Source: Petrolisthes cinctipes (Eukaryota; Arthropoda; Malacostraca; Decapoda; Porcellanidae). Taken from it: a stretch of DNA of 64,000 bases. The stretch lies in assembly GCA_033782935.1 (NCBI GenBank), contig JAWQEG010000501.1, forward strand, positions 3,423,501 to 3,487,500, in the 5' to 3' direction. Position 1 is the stretch's first letter. Each line of letters starts with the position of its first letter. The translations under genes were made by a program, and so were the position numbers. Shown piece by piece: positions 15,401 through 23,860 of the stretch. The notes under the pieces were generated by a model, which had not been told where the DNA came from, made no database searches, and was given only the letters and a program-made list of their open reading frames with translations.

Positions 15401-17400
15401 ACATGCTTAATCAATGCTAGAATATTTTCAAAATATAGGATAAAAACATGCTGAAAAACGATATTTTAGGTGCCCAAAGTCAATATGTCTATGCATCTTC
15501 TGTACCCGTTTATATCCGAAATTCAGACTCAAAACACCCGAAAATTCGATATTTTTGGATCCCAGAAGCGATCTGTACTTGCCTATTCCGTGTTAGAGTA
15601 TTTTCAATATACAGGCCCAAAACATGCTGAAAATCAATATTTTAGGTGCCCAAAGTCAATATGTGTATGCATCTTCTGTACCCGTTTGTTTCCCAAATAC
15701 AGGTTGAAAACACCTGAAAATTCGATATTCTTGGGTCCCAGAAGCGATCTCTACATGCCTACTCAGTGCTAGAATTTTTTCAAAATATGCGCCCAAAACA
15801 TGCTTAAATCGATATTTTAGGTGTCCAAAGTCGATATGTGCATGCATCTTCTGTACCCGTTTATATCCCAAATTCTGACTCAAAACACCCGAAAATTCGA
15901 TATTTTTGGGTCCCAGAAGCGACCTGTACATGCCTACTCAATGCTGGAATGTTGTCAAAATATAGGATCAAACCATGCTAAAAATCGATATTTTAGGTGC
16001 CCAAAGTCAATATGTGTATGCATCTTCTGTACCCGTTAATTTGCCAAATTCAAGCTCAAAACACCCGAAAATTCGATATTTTAGGGTTCCAGAAGCGATC
16101 TTCACATGCTTACTCAGTGCTAGAATATTTTCAAAATATCGGATAAAAACATGCTGAAAATCGATATTTTAGGTGCCCAAAGTCAATATGTCTATGCATC
16201 TTCTGTACCCGTTAATTTGCCAAATTCAAGCTCAAAACACCCGGAAATTCGATATTTTGGGGTCCCAGAAGCGATCTTCACATGCTTAATTAGTGCTAGA
16301 ATATTTTCAAAATATAGGATAAAAACATGCTGAAAATCGATAGTTTAGGTGCCCAAAGTCAATATGTCTATGAATCTTCTGTACCCGTTTATATCCCAAA
16401 TTCTGACTCAAAACACCCGAAAATTCGATATTTTTGGGTCCCAAAAGCGATCTGTACATGCCTACTCCGTGATACAGTATTTTCAAAATACAGGCCCAAA
16501 ATATGCTCAAAATCGATATTTTAGGTGCCCAAAGTAAATATGTGTATGCATCTTCTGTACCCGTTAATTTGCCAAATTCAAGCTCAAAACACCCGAAAAT
16601 TCGATATTTTTGGGTCCCAGAAACGATCTGTACATGCCTACTCAGTGCTAGAATATTTTCAAAATATAGGTACAAAACATGCTAAAAATCAATATTTTAG
16701 GTACCCAAAGTCGATATGTGCATGCATCTTCTGTACCCGTTTATATCTCAAATTCCGGCTCAAAACCCCCGAAAACTCGATATTTTTGTGTCCCAGAAGC
16801 GATCTCTACATGTCTACTTCGTGTTAGAGTATTTTCAAATTACAGGCCCAAAACATGCTTAAAATCGATATTTTGGGTGCCCAAAGTCGATATGTGCATG
16901 CATCTTCTGTACCCGATTATATCTTAAATTGAGGCTCAAAACACCCGAAATTTCGATATTTTTGGGTCCCAGAAGCGATCTGTACATGCCTACTCCTTGC
17001 TAGAATATTTTCAAGATACAGACCCAAAACATGCACATAATCGATATTTTAGGTGCAAAAAGTCGATTTGTGCATGGATCTTCTGTACCCGTTTATATCT
17101 CAAATTCAGGCTCAAAACACCCGAAAATTCTATATTTTTTGGTCCCAGAAACGATCTCTATATGCCTAGTCAGTGCTGGAATGTTTTCAAAATATAGGCT
17201 CAAAACTTGCTAAAAATCGGTATTTTAAGTGTCTAAAGTCCATATGTGCATGAATCTTCTGTACCCGTTTATATATCAAATTCAGGCTCAAAACACCCGA
17301 AAATTCGATATTTTTGGGTCCCAGAAGCGATCTGTACATGCCTACTCAGTGCTAGAATATTTTCAAAATAAAGGCCCAAAACATGCTATAAATCGATATT
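12440..17400. repeat. 12-monomer higher-order repeat (about 2,111 bp)
   Basis: The monomer group marked by AAATCAATATTTTAGGTACCC recurs at 12457, 14568 and 16679, each 2,111 bp apart (12 x 176 minus 1). The group marked by ATGCACATAATCGATATT recurs at 14920 and 17031. Additional copies appear right of the insertion at 26863 and 29504. The first copy is only partial. Confidence 0.8.
13534..14364. repeat. Local trimer duplication (528 bp)
   Basis: The monomers beginning near 13534 (GTGCACAAACTCGATATG variant followed by the GAGTCCC variant) recur at 14062, a 528-bp offset. This is a second, independent three-monomer duplication of a different trimer from the one near 1.4-2.6 kb. Confidence 0.7.
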
Positions 17401-18648
17401 TTAGATGCCAAAAGTTGATATCTGCATGCATCTTCAGTACCCGTTTATATCTCAAATTCAGGCTCAAAACACCCGAAAATTCGATATTTTTGGGTCCCAA
17501 AAGCGATCTGTACATGCCTACTCCGTGTTACAGTATTTTCAAGATATGGGCCCAAAACATGCAAAAATCCATATTTTAGGTGCCGAAAGTCGATATGTGC
17601 ATGCATCTTCTGTACCCGTTTATATCTCAAATTCAGGCTCAAAACACCCGAAAATTCGATATTTTTGGGTCCCAAAAGCGATCTGTACATGCATACTCCG
17701 TGTTACAGTATTTTCAAAATACAGGCCCAAAATATGCTCAAAATTGATATTTTAAGTGCCCAAAGTCAATATGTGTATGCATCTTCTGTACCCGTTAATT
17801 TGCCAAATTCAAGCTCATAACACCCGAAAATTCGATATTTTTGGGTCCCAGAAGCGATCTTCACATGCTTAATCAATGCTAGAATATTTTCAAAATATAG
17901 GATAAAAACATGCTGAAAATCGATATTTTAGGTGCCCAAAGTCAATATGTCTATGCATCTTCTGTACCCGTTTATATCCGAAATTCAGACTCAAAACACC
18001 CGAAAATTCGATATTTTTGGGTCCCAGAAGCGATCTGTACTTGCCTACTCCGTGTTAGAGTTTTTTTAATATACAGGCCCAAAATATGCTCAAAATCGAT
18101 ATTTTAGGTGCCCAAAAACAATATGTGTATGCATCTTCTGTACCCGTTAATTTGCCAAATTCAAGCTCAAAACACCCGAAAATTCGATATTTTAGGGTTC
18201 CAGAAGCGATCTTCACATGCTTACTCAGTGCTAGAATATTTTCAAAATATCGGATAAAAACATGCTGAAAATCGATATTTTAGGTGCCCAAAGTCAATAT
18301 GTCTATGCATCTTCTGTACCCGTTTATATCCCAAATTCAGACTCAAAACACCCGAAAATTCGATATTTTTGGGTCCCAGAAGCGATCTGTACATGCCTAC
18401 TCCGTGTTAGAGTTTTTTTAATATACAGGCCCAAAATATGCTAAGAATCAATATTTGAGGTGTCCAAAGTCAATATGTGTATGCATCTTCTGTACCCGTT
18501 TGTTTCCAAAATTCAGGCTCAAAACACCCGAAAATTCGATATTTTTGGGTACCAGAAGCGATCTGTACATGCCTACTCAGTGCTAGATTATTTTCAAAAT
18601 AAAGGCCCAAAACATGCTATAGATCGATATTTTAGGTGCCAAAAGTTG

Positions 18649-18653
18649 ATATG
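18649..18653. repeat. Left target-site duplication ATATG
   Basis: Last five satellite bases before the insertion. They are repeated as the first five satellite bases after it (25313-25317), while uninterrupted satellite copies carry them once. Confidence 0.8.
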
Positions 18654-18663
18654 AGTGGCTGAG

Positions 18664-18685
18664 TGTTACAACCAGTCGAGCGCCA
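18664..18685 (+). repeat. Left terminal inverted repeat
   Basis: Begins TGTTACAAC and ends GAGCGCCA. It matches the reverse complement of 25280-25301 at 20 of 22 positions (differences at the 10th and 15th). The outer 10 bases up to the satellite junction are only weakly matched. Confidence 0.8.
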
Positions 18686-18793
18686 CGTCTACTTAAGCGA
18701 GATAATTGCCTTTAAAGTATAGGTAATAATGTCACACGTAAGGTATACACGAATAATCTGTTGACCGTTACTTCACTTCATCAACTTGATATG

Positions 18794-18818
18794 ACCACAG
18801 TATAACATATACTGTGGT
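18794..18818. repeat. Perfect 11-bp hairpin, 3-nt loop
   Basis: ACCACAGTATA is followed by ACA and then TATACTGTGGT, a perfect inverted repeat. It lies 140 bp inside the left end of the insertion and may be a subterminal transposase-binding or structural element. No matching hairpin was found in the right arm. Confidence 0.8.
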
Positions 18819-19516
18819 ATTTCAGACTTCATTAGAGGCCAAATTTTCTTAGCTTTTAACTGATATATGCCAAAAAGTGTTCAGTTCCCTTTTAAGAAAG
18901 ATATTACAGGTATAATATATACGACTGCCATGGAGAATATGTGAAAAGTTATTCTCGTACTGATATATTAGATTAAAATGGAGGATTGGTAAATAATAAT
19001 AAAATATACTATTTCGCTTAAGAAACTAAATTTTTTAAGCATTCTATGGGTATAGTTTAGATGTAGGTACGTTATAGAATAACTTTGAAAAGTTGAAAAG
19101 AGTGTGGTACTATCACAATTTCTCCGGTCTATCTAGCGGCTTCTAGCCTCTCTGCCAGGCGCCTGCCTCCAGGTGGGATGGCGCCGGTAGCTGCCAAACG
19201 TACGATTCAACATATTGCTTTTTAACAGCGAGAGTTCTAAATAGTAGTTGATTATGTATCTGAGTTTGCTAGGTTAAACTGTTATGAATGAGTGGTAAGC
19301 AGGGGAACTGCTGAGTCATCATGCATCTATTTCTCTACACGGGCAAGAATTACAAAAGATTTTTTAATGGATTATAACAATCACACACCGCTCGCATCTT
19401 CATCTGCTCCTGTAGTATGCATATACAAGGAAATTTATTTATACAAAATAATTATAATCGTCACTGATCTTCTAATCGTTCTTTCACCATTGGTCTAAAA
19501 TCGCGAAATTTATGGA

Positions 19517-19526
19517 GTGACGTCAC
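19517..19526. promoter_or_regulatory. CRE-like palindrome GTGACGTCAC
   Basis: A full cyclic-AMP response element core (TGACGTCA) within a perfect 10-bp palindrome, preceded 11 bp upstream by another palindrome, TCGCGA (19501-19506). bZIP proteins of the CREB/ATF family bind TGACGTCA. No transcript or TATA box can be tied to it, so a promoter role is only possible. Confidence 0.3.
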
Positions 19527-19540
19527 TATTCTTTCTCTTA

Positions 19541-19796
19541 CCGCCTCGCCTTTCCTCCCTCCCTCCCTCCCTCTTCCTCCTGTACCCCGGTTCATCCGTA
19601 CTCACTCCCCCCCCCCCCCTCTCTCACACTCCTTCTTAAGTTCCTACCCTCCTCTCTGTCACCCCATCACTGATTCCCTCTATCTTCCTGTCTAAATTCT
19701 AATACGTCTCACTATCCATGTCCTTCGCCATTGTTTTTTACACTGAGGTACTGAAAGTAATTGTTACTAAGTAGGATGATGTTTTTGAGTCTGTTT
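19541..19796. repeat. Pyrimidine-rich tract with (CCCT)n and C13 run
   Basis: A strand-asymmetric C/T-rich stretch. It includes a CCCT repeat near 19555-19573 and an uninterrupted run of 13 C at 19607-19619; the complementary strand is G-rich. No gene is seen. Sequence becomes mixed again after about 19690. Confidence 0.75.
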
Positions 19797-20576
19797 TAAT
19801 GTGTCCTGCTGTGTGTGTGTGTGTTTTGGTATGTGTGTGTGTTGTAATGATTCCTTCTGTGTTTTGGTATGTGTCCTGTTATGTGTGTGTGTGTTGTTGT
19901 TTCCTTCTGTATTTTGGTATGTGTACTGGTGTGTGTGTGTGTTGTTTCGTCTTGTATTTTGGTATGTGTACTAGTGTGTGTGTGTGTTGTTTCCTTCTGT
20001 ATTTTGGTATGTGTACTGGTGTGTGTGTGTGTTGTTTCGTCTTGTATTTTGGTATGTGTACTAGTGTGTGTGTGTGTTGTTTCCTTCTGTATTTTGGTAT
20101 GTGTACTGGTGTGTGTGTGTGTGTGTGTGTTGTTTCCTTCTGTATTTTGGTATGTGTCTTGGTGTGTGTGTGTGTTTCCTAGTGTGTATTGTTATGTGTC
20201 CTGTTTTGTGTGTGTGTGTGTGTGTTTCCTTCTGTGTTTTGTTATGTGTCCTGTTGTGTGTGTGTGTGTTTCCTTCTGTGTTTTGTTATGTGTCCTGTTG
20301 TGTGTGTGTGTGTGTGTGTTTCCTTCTGTGTTTTGTTATGTGTCCTGTTGTGTGTGTGTGTGTGTTTCCTTCTGTGTTTTGTTATGTGTCCTGTTGTGTG
20401 TGTGTGTGTTTCCTTCTGTGTTTTGTTATGTGTCCTGTTGTGTGTGTGTGTGTGTTTCCTTCTGTGTTTTGTTATGTGTCCTGTTGTATGTGTGTGTGTG
20501 TTTCCTTCTGTATTTTGTTATGTGTCCTGGTGTGTGTGTGTGTGTGTGTCCTTCTGTGTTTTGTTATGTGTCCTGT
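19797..20576. repeat. GT-rich minisatellite, 45-bp unit
   Basis: Tandem units combine a (GT)n block, TTTCCTTCTGT, ATTTTGGTATGTGT and CCTG or ACTGG. The landmark GTGTACT recurs at 19921, 19966, 20011, 20056 and 20101, exactly 45 bp apart. The units alternate between ACTGG with CGTCTTG and ACTAG with CCTTCTG, making a 90-bp dimer. Right of 20150 the units read GTTTTGTTATGTGTCCTG and vary in length by the number of GT steps. Long Cys/Val-rich open frames in all three forward frames are products of (GT)n and are not genes. Confidence 0.92.
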
Positions 20577-20595
20577 TCTATCTATCTATCTATAG
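20577..20595 (-). repeat. LINE 3' tail (TAGA)n
   Basis: TCTA is repeated four times on the plus strand (20577-20592) followed by TAG, that is a TAGA microsatellite at the 3' end of the minus-strand element. Short tandem repeats at the 3' end are usual for several non-LTR clades and mark the end primed at the target. Confidence 0.85.
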
Positions 20596-20801
20596 CTCCG
20601 ACGCCTCGCTCCCTCCGGAAACTCCCACCAAAGGGGTGGTCACGGCAGAGGAGTCTCCAGTTTTCCCTGTTAACGCACTCCCTCCTCACTTTCTCCATCC
20701 CCCCTCCCCCCTCACACTTCTCTCTCTCACATACTCTTCCACTCTGTTCAGCCATCTAACCGGAGGTCTGCCTCTCACACCAGGTCCCATAACTTCACTT
20801 C
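20596..20801 (-). pseudogene. LINE extreme C-terminus, beyond the SINE
   Basis: The minus strand continues the coding frame with MGPGVRGRPPVRWLNRVEEY, and near the end REC, NWRLLCRDHPFGGSFRRERG. With one copy of the 11-bp target duplication removed, the frame on the far side of the SINE (KKVYGSEV) joins directly to MGPGVRG, confirming the SINE entered coding sequence. The stop codon is supplied by the TAGA tail itself. A frame disturbance lies in the purine-rich middle (around 20690-20720). Confidence 0.8.
20791..20801. repeat. SINE target-site duplication, left copy
   Basis: AACTTCACTTC, identical to 21521-21531, immediately left of the tRNA-like head. Confidence 0.85.
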
Positions 20802-20804
20802 AAT

Positions 20805-20880
20805 GGGGTGCTGATGGTATAGAGGTTAGCACACTCGCCTGGCATGCGAGAGATCCCGGGTTCAATTCCTGGGTCAGTGG
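20805..20880 (+). promoter_or_regulatory. tRNA-like head with pol III A and B boxes
   Basis: A-box-like TGGTATAGAGG lies at 20815-20825 and a B box GGTTCAATTCC at 20859-20869. A 5-bp anticodon stem CTCGC/GCGAG (20834-20838 and 20846-20850) encloses the loop CTGGCAT, which would place GGC as anticodon (tRNA-Ala-like). A T arm (CCGGG/CCTGG around TTCAATT) is also present. The acceptor stem does not pair and no CCA-side end is preserved, so this is a SINE promoter and not a functional tRNA gene. Confidence 0.85.
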
Positions 20881-21008
20881 AATTGTTGGATAATTTTCCC
20901 AGCCCCCAATGTCCCTGTTCACCTAGCAGTAAATAGGTATCTGGCTGTAAGAGCAAGGATAACATGCTACCTTGTAAGCTGGGTGAAGACATGTTGATGG
21001 CTAGAGAA

Positions 21009-21200
21009 AGATGTGTTGATGTAAAAAACTACCCAGCACACTTCTCAACTACCCAGCTCACACTGGTGAGGGAAGATGTGTTGATGCAAATTACCCATCA
21101 CACTTCTCAACTACCCAGCACACACTGGAAAGGTAAGATGTGTTAATGTAAACTACCCAGCACACATCTCAACTACTCAGCAACACACTGGTGAGGGCTG
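21009..21200 (+). repeat. Internal minisatellite of the SINE, three units of 62-65 bp
   Basis: Units start AGATGTGTT at 21009, 21074 and 21136 and contain AACTACCCAGCACAC, TCTCAACTAC and ACACTGG. Units differ by a handful of substitutions and short indels. The block sits in the middle of the SINE body. Confidence 0.85.
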
Positions 21201-21520
21201 GTTCTATCCAGAAATGAGGAATCTGGCATCCTCTACCACACCCTGGCCAGTTCTGTCTGTCTCCTTACTATCTCTCATTCCTTCTGGGTAGCCGACGAGA
21301 TCCCCCGATTGGGTGGCACAACAAGGAAGACTACAGACGGTGGGAATGTTGGCCCAGGGATACATGCCCGTGAGCCAGCAGTCCCCTCGTCTGCTGCCTT
21401 CGAAGAAACAGACCTCACTATCACCCTGACTCCCATTTGGGGGTCCGAGCATCTGCACAGCTTCGGTCAACCAGACTCGGGACTGCTCGGCCAGACAGTA
21501 TGGGGAACTACAACAACAAC

Positions 21521-21531
21521 AACTTCACTTC
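21521..21531. repeat. SINE target-site duplication, right copy
   Basis: AACTTCACTTC directly after the (CAA)n tail. Its last base is also the first base of the LINE sequence that continues to the right. Confidence 0.85.
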
Positions 21532-21851
21532 CATACACCTTCTTTACAAACTCCACTCTTTGCATTCTCTCCACATGTCCAAATCACCTCAGTGTATTAT
21601 GCTTCATTCTCTCAACCGCTCCACACTTCCATACACCTTCTTTATAAACTCCACACTCTGCATTCTCTCTACATGTCCAAACCATCTCAATGTATTACAC
21701 TTCACTCTCTCAACCACTCCACACTCAATACCAACAGCCTTCTCACTCATACCACACTTCTCATACACACTCATTTCTTTCTCCATCCCACCTAGTAAGT
21801 CCACATGCTCCTCTCAAGTAACTCATTTCCACTGCACCTATTCTACATCTC
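21531..21851 (-). pseudogene. LINE C-terminal segment with two tandem duplications
   Basis: Minus strand holds NTLRWFGHVERM then VEFIKKVYG, the typical C-terminal RWFGH-x-ER motif of this element type. The segment is present twice (21630-21728 and 21531-21629, about 99 bp each, with a one-base length difference). In the second copy the Trp of the motif is a TGA stop (21586-21584). A separate duplication of about 97 bp lies just upstream in coding sense (landmark CATGCTCCTC at 21804 and 21901 on the plus strand) and shifts the frame. Confidence 0.78.
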
Positions 21852-22121
21852 TCATACATATACACACTCATTACTTTCTCCATCCCACCTTGTAAGTCCA
21901 CATGCTCCTCTCAAGTAACTCATTTCCACAGCACCTATTCTAGACTGATGAGCCCTACTCCATGTCCATGTCTCTGACGCATATGTCAGTATTGGCAGGA
22001 TTATACTATTTCTCAGTCCCTTTTTCACTTCCATACTCACACTTCTACCCTTCATAATCCTCCTCAGTAATATTATGACCTGCCTGCCCCTCATTGCTCT
22101 CTCCCTGATTTCTCCTTCCAT
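21852..22121 (-). pseudogene. LINE C-terminal thumb-side region
   Basis: Minus-strand translation gives GEIRERAMRGRQVIILL, VKKGLRNSIILPILTYASE, WTWSRAHQSRIGAVEMSYLR and GACGLTRWDGESNECVY. The series L-x-P-x-LTY-x-x-E-x-W, then LR-x-x-x-G-x-TR-x-D, is characteristic of the region after the palm in many non-LTR elements. A single frame covers it; breaks occur on both sides, including a tandem duplication just downstream. Confidence 0.8.
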
Positions 22122-22143
22122 GTTTACACAGAACTGTTCCCAG

Positions 22144-22871
22144 TTACTTGAATTCCCTCACCTCCTCCATCCTCTCACCCCCTAAAGTTATCTCACATTC
22201 AGTCCCAGTTGGTACAGCCACTCTATAGGGTGTAGCAAAGTCAATTACTCCTGTTTTGGTCCTCTCAAATACCATCACCTCACTCTTACCAACATTCACC
22301 TTCAGTTTTCTTTGCTTACACACGGACTGAAACTCATCCTCCACCCTCTGTAACTCCCTTTCACTCTCGGCCAGCAGCACAGTGTCATCCGCAAATAAGC
22401 TTGCAACCAAGATACTCCATTCAGCCTCAGTTTCGCACCCAGGCCCTCCACCTTTGCCTTCATCTCTCTCATGCACCCTTCCATAAAAATATTGAACAAC
22501 TATGGTGACATGACACACCCCTGCCTCAATCCTACACTGATATCAAAGTTCTCACTCAAATCACCCTCAACCCTCACACAAGCTTTTGCCTCTCTATAGA
22601 AAGCCTCAATCCCCTCCAGCAAGCGCCCACCAACACCGTAAATCCTTAATACATCTGTCATAGCTCTCCTATCAACCCTATCGTATGCCTTCTCCAAATC
22701 TATGAAGGCAGCATACAACTTTCTACCCTTCCCAATATATTTCTCCACTGTTGATTTTATTGCAAAGATCTGGTTCACACATCCTCTACCCTTTCTGAAC
22801 CCTCCCTGCTCCTCACTAACTTTATTCCCAGTTACTTCTATCAGTCTCTCTGTATACCTTCCCCGGTACAC
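22144..22871 (-). pseudogene. LINE reverse transcriptase domain
   Basis: The minus strand shows the conserved RT blocks in order: EEQGGFRKGRG, motif A FIDLEKAYDRVDR (catalytic Asp codon 22700-22698), motif B GLRQGCVMSP, and motif C LFADDT with the Asp pair at 22389-22384. KVNVGKSEVM follows as the next block. Catalytic aspartates are intact, but the domain cannot be translated whole. A TAG stop at 22502-22500 replaces the expected Trp between MSP and LFNIFMEG, and a frameshift lies near 22425 between AKLRLNGVSW and WSILVASLFADD. In life the enzyme copies element RNA at the nicked target. Confidence 0.9.
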
Positions 22872-23124
22872 TAAGAAGGCTTATTCCTCTATAGCTACCA
22901 CACTCCTCCTTACTCCCCTTCCCCTTGTACAGAGGCACAATTTTGACTCTCCTTCAGTTCTCTGGCACCTCTCCCTGTCTCCAAGCCAATATGCATATAA
23001 GCAGCATCCACTCCACCACTTCCTCCCCCCCACACCTCAGCATCTCTCCAGTTATTTCATCCACCCCCGGTGCCTTTCCTATTGCTTTCCTGACCTCTTC
23101 CCTTCCTAATTCTCCCTGTACATC

Positions 23125-23415
23125 CTATCGTCTACCTCCTGCCGCCATCCCCATGCATGTCACCACCGCCTCCCCTCCCGTCCCCCCATTCATCAACCGA
23201 TCAAAATGCCTATTCCACACTTCTTTCACTTCCTCACTTCTACTCACAGTAACTCCATCCTCTCTCTTCATTCTCACGCTGCCAGAATTTCCTTCTCCTC
23301 TTTCTCTTTTCACTTCCTTCCAGAATAATTTCTTGTTTTCTCTAAACTTCTCACTCAGTTTCCTACCAAATTCCTCATCCACTCTCCTTTTGCTCTCACT
23401 CACCGTCCTCTTCAC
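23125..23415 (-). pseudogene. LINE linker region before the reverse transcriptase
   Basis: A charged stretch containing FGRKLSEKFRENKKLFWKEV and, later, EEVKEVWNRHFDRLMN. The pattern of a Lys-rich helix followed by W-x-x-HF-x-x-L-x-N is what precedes the fingers of non-LTR reverse transcriptases. It ends in GMAAGGRR, after which the frame is lost. About 110 bp (23416-23527) and 250 bp (22872-23124) around it are clearly element-derived but out of frame. Confidence 0.7.
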
Positions 23416-23527
23416 TTTCCTCTTACGCTCATTGTATTCCCTCTTTCACCTCCTCTGGCACATTTCTCTGCAGGGTTCTCCTAAAAGCCTTCTTCTTATT
23501 CTCTACTGCATCCTTCACTTCTTCAGA

Positions 23528-23860
23528 TCACCATGCACTCCCTTTCTTTCCCCTCTTTTGTCCTTTGTACCCAACCACTTCTGCTGCTGTCTTACACACT
23601 AAAGTTTTGAATGTTTCATACACATCATGCACTCCCACTCCCTCCCCTATCCCCATCCTTGAATCCCCCAGCACCTCACCCACCCTCCTCTTATATTCCT
23701 CCCTATATTCTGCTTCATCTAATTTCCCACTAGCCACCTCCCTCTTTTTCCTCACCCCTTCATCCCTCCTACCATATACCCACTTAGCACTTACTTTCAT
23801 CCTTACCAACAACACAAAATGGTCGGAGCATTGGATAATTTCTCTCACCACTTTTGCATC
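23528..23860 (-). pseudogene. LINE endonuclease C-terminal end and linker
   Basis: Resumes directly after the fold-back element with VDAKVVREIIQCSDHFVLL on the minus strand. SDH at 23827-23819 is the conserved C-terminal Ser-Asp-His motif of AP-like endonucleases, so the His needed for catalysis is present even though the Asn further upstream is lost. The following charged linker (KWVYGRRDEGVRKK and on) is typical of the segment between endonuclease and reverse transcriptase. The reading frame ends near 23528 and the linker continues in another frame. Confidence 0.78.

Larger units (their letters stand above)
1..18653. repeat. 176-bp satellite array, left part
   Basis: About 106 head-to-tail copies of a 176-bp monomer fill this stretch; the array runs off the left edge of the window. 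A typical monomer begins GGCCCAAAACATGCT, then carries AAAATCGATATTTT, CCCAAAGTCGATATGTGC, ATGCATCTTCTGTACCCG, a variable hinge, CTCAAAACACCCG, AAAATTCGATATTTTTGGG, TCCCAGAAGCGATCTG, TACATGCCTACTC and a terminal AT-rich dyad. Spacing between equivalent landmarks is 176 bp, or a multiple of it plus or minus a few bases. The right limit is inside a monomer, after GTTGATATG, where the insertion begins. No gene is seen here; open frames of 60 or 100 codons repeat at 176-bp steps in shifting frames and are by-products of the repeat. Length near one nucleosome repeat and HOR organisation are typical of centromeric or pericentromeric satellites, but location is an inference. Confidence 0.98.
18686..19540. 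other. Left arm of insertion, no gene recognised
   Basis: About 850 bp of mostly AT-rich single-copy-looking DNA with a GC-rich patch at 19130-19200 (containing GGCGCC twice). The only open frame of any length is 68 codons (19292-19498) and shows no domain I know. It is probably the 5' part of the DNA transposon whose ends flank the insertion. A hairpin (18794-18818) and a CRE-like palindrome (19517-19526) are the only structured elements seen. Confidence 0.6.
20802..21520 (+). mobile_element. 719-bp tRNA-derived SINE inserted in the LINE
   Basis: The element is flanked by a perfect 11-bp direct repeat, AACTTCACTTC (20791-20801 and 21521-21531). It starts with a tRNA-like head carrying RNA polymerase III boxes and runs into a body with GTTCACCTAGCAGTAAATAGG (20919 on), a motif I associate with decapod SINEs. 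It then contains three copies of a 62-65-bp tandem repeat (21009-21200), a unique 3' region, and a (CAA)n tail ending at 21520. It has no coding capacity and would depend on a LINE for movement. At 719 bp it is long for a SINE, partly because of the internal tandem repeats. Confidence 0.85.

Noticed and set aside
1..18653. Numerous open frames of 60-230 codons in the satellite, sharing KIDILGAQSRYVHASSVPVY-like peptides
   Set aside because: They recur every 176 bp, overlap in all frames, and follow from a repeat length not divisible by three. No codon-level constraint or start context supports translation.
19292..19498. 68-codon open frame in the left arm as a transposase remnant
   Set aside because: No catalytic motif or helix-turn-helix pattern is visible, and this length is expected by chance in DNA of this composition.
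20805..20880. Functional tRNA-Ala gene
   Set aside because: Anticodon and T arms fold but the acceptor stem does not, and the sequence continues into a SINE body with target duplications.
19799..20893. Long Cys/Val-rich open frames (up to 296 codons)
   Set aside because: Products of (GT)n and of the 45-bp minisatellite period; three overlapping forward frames look alike and the longest runs on into LINE and SINE sequence.
21204..21470. Minus-strand 88-codon frame in the SINE 3' region
   Set aside because: It lies wholly inside a non-coding SINE bounded by target duplications and has no recognisable domain.
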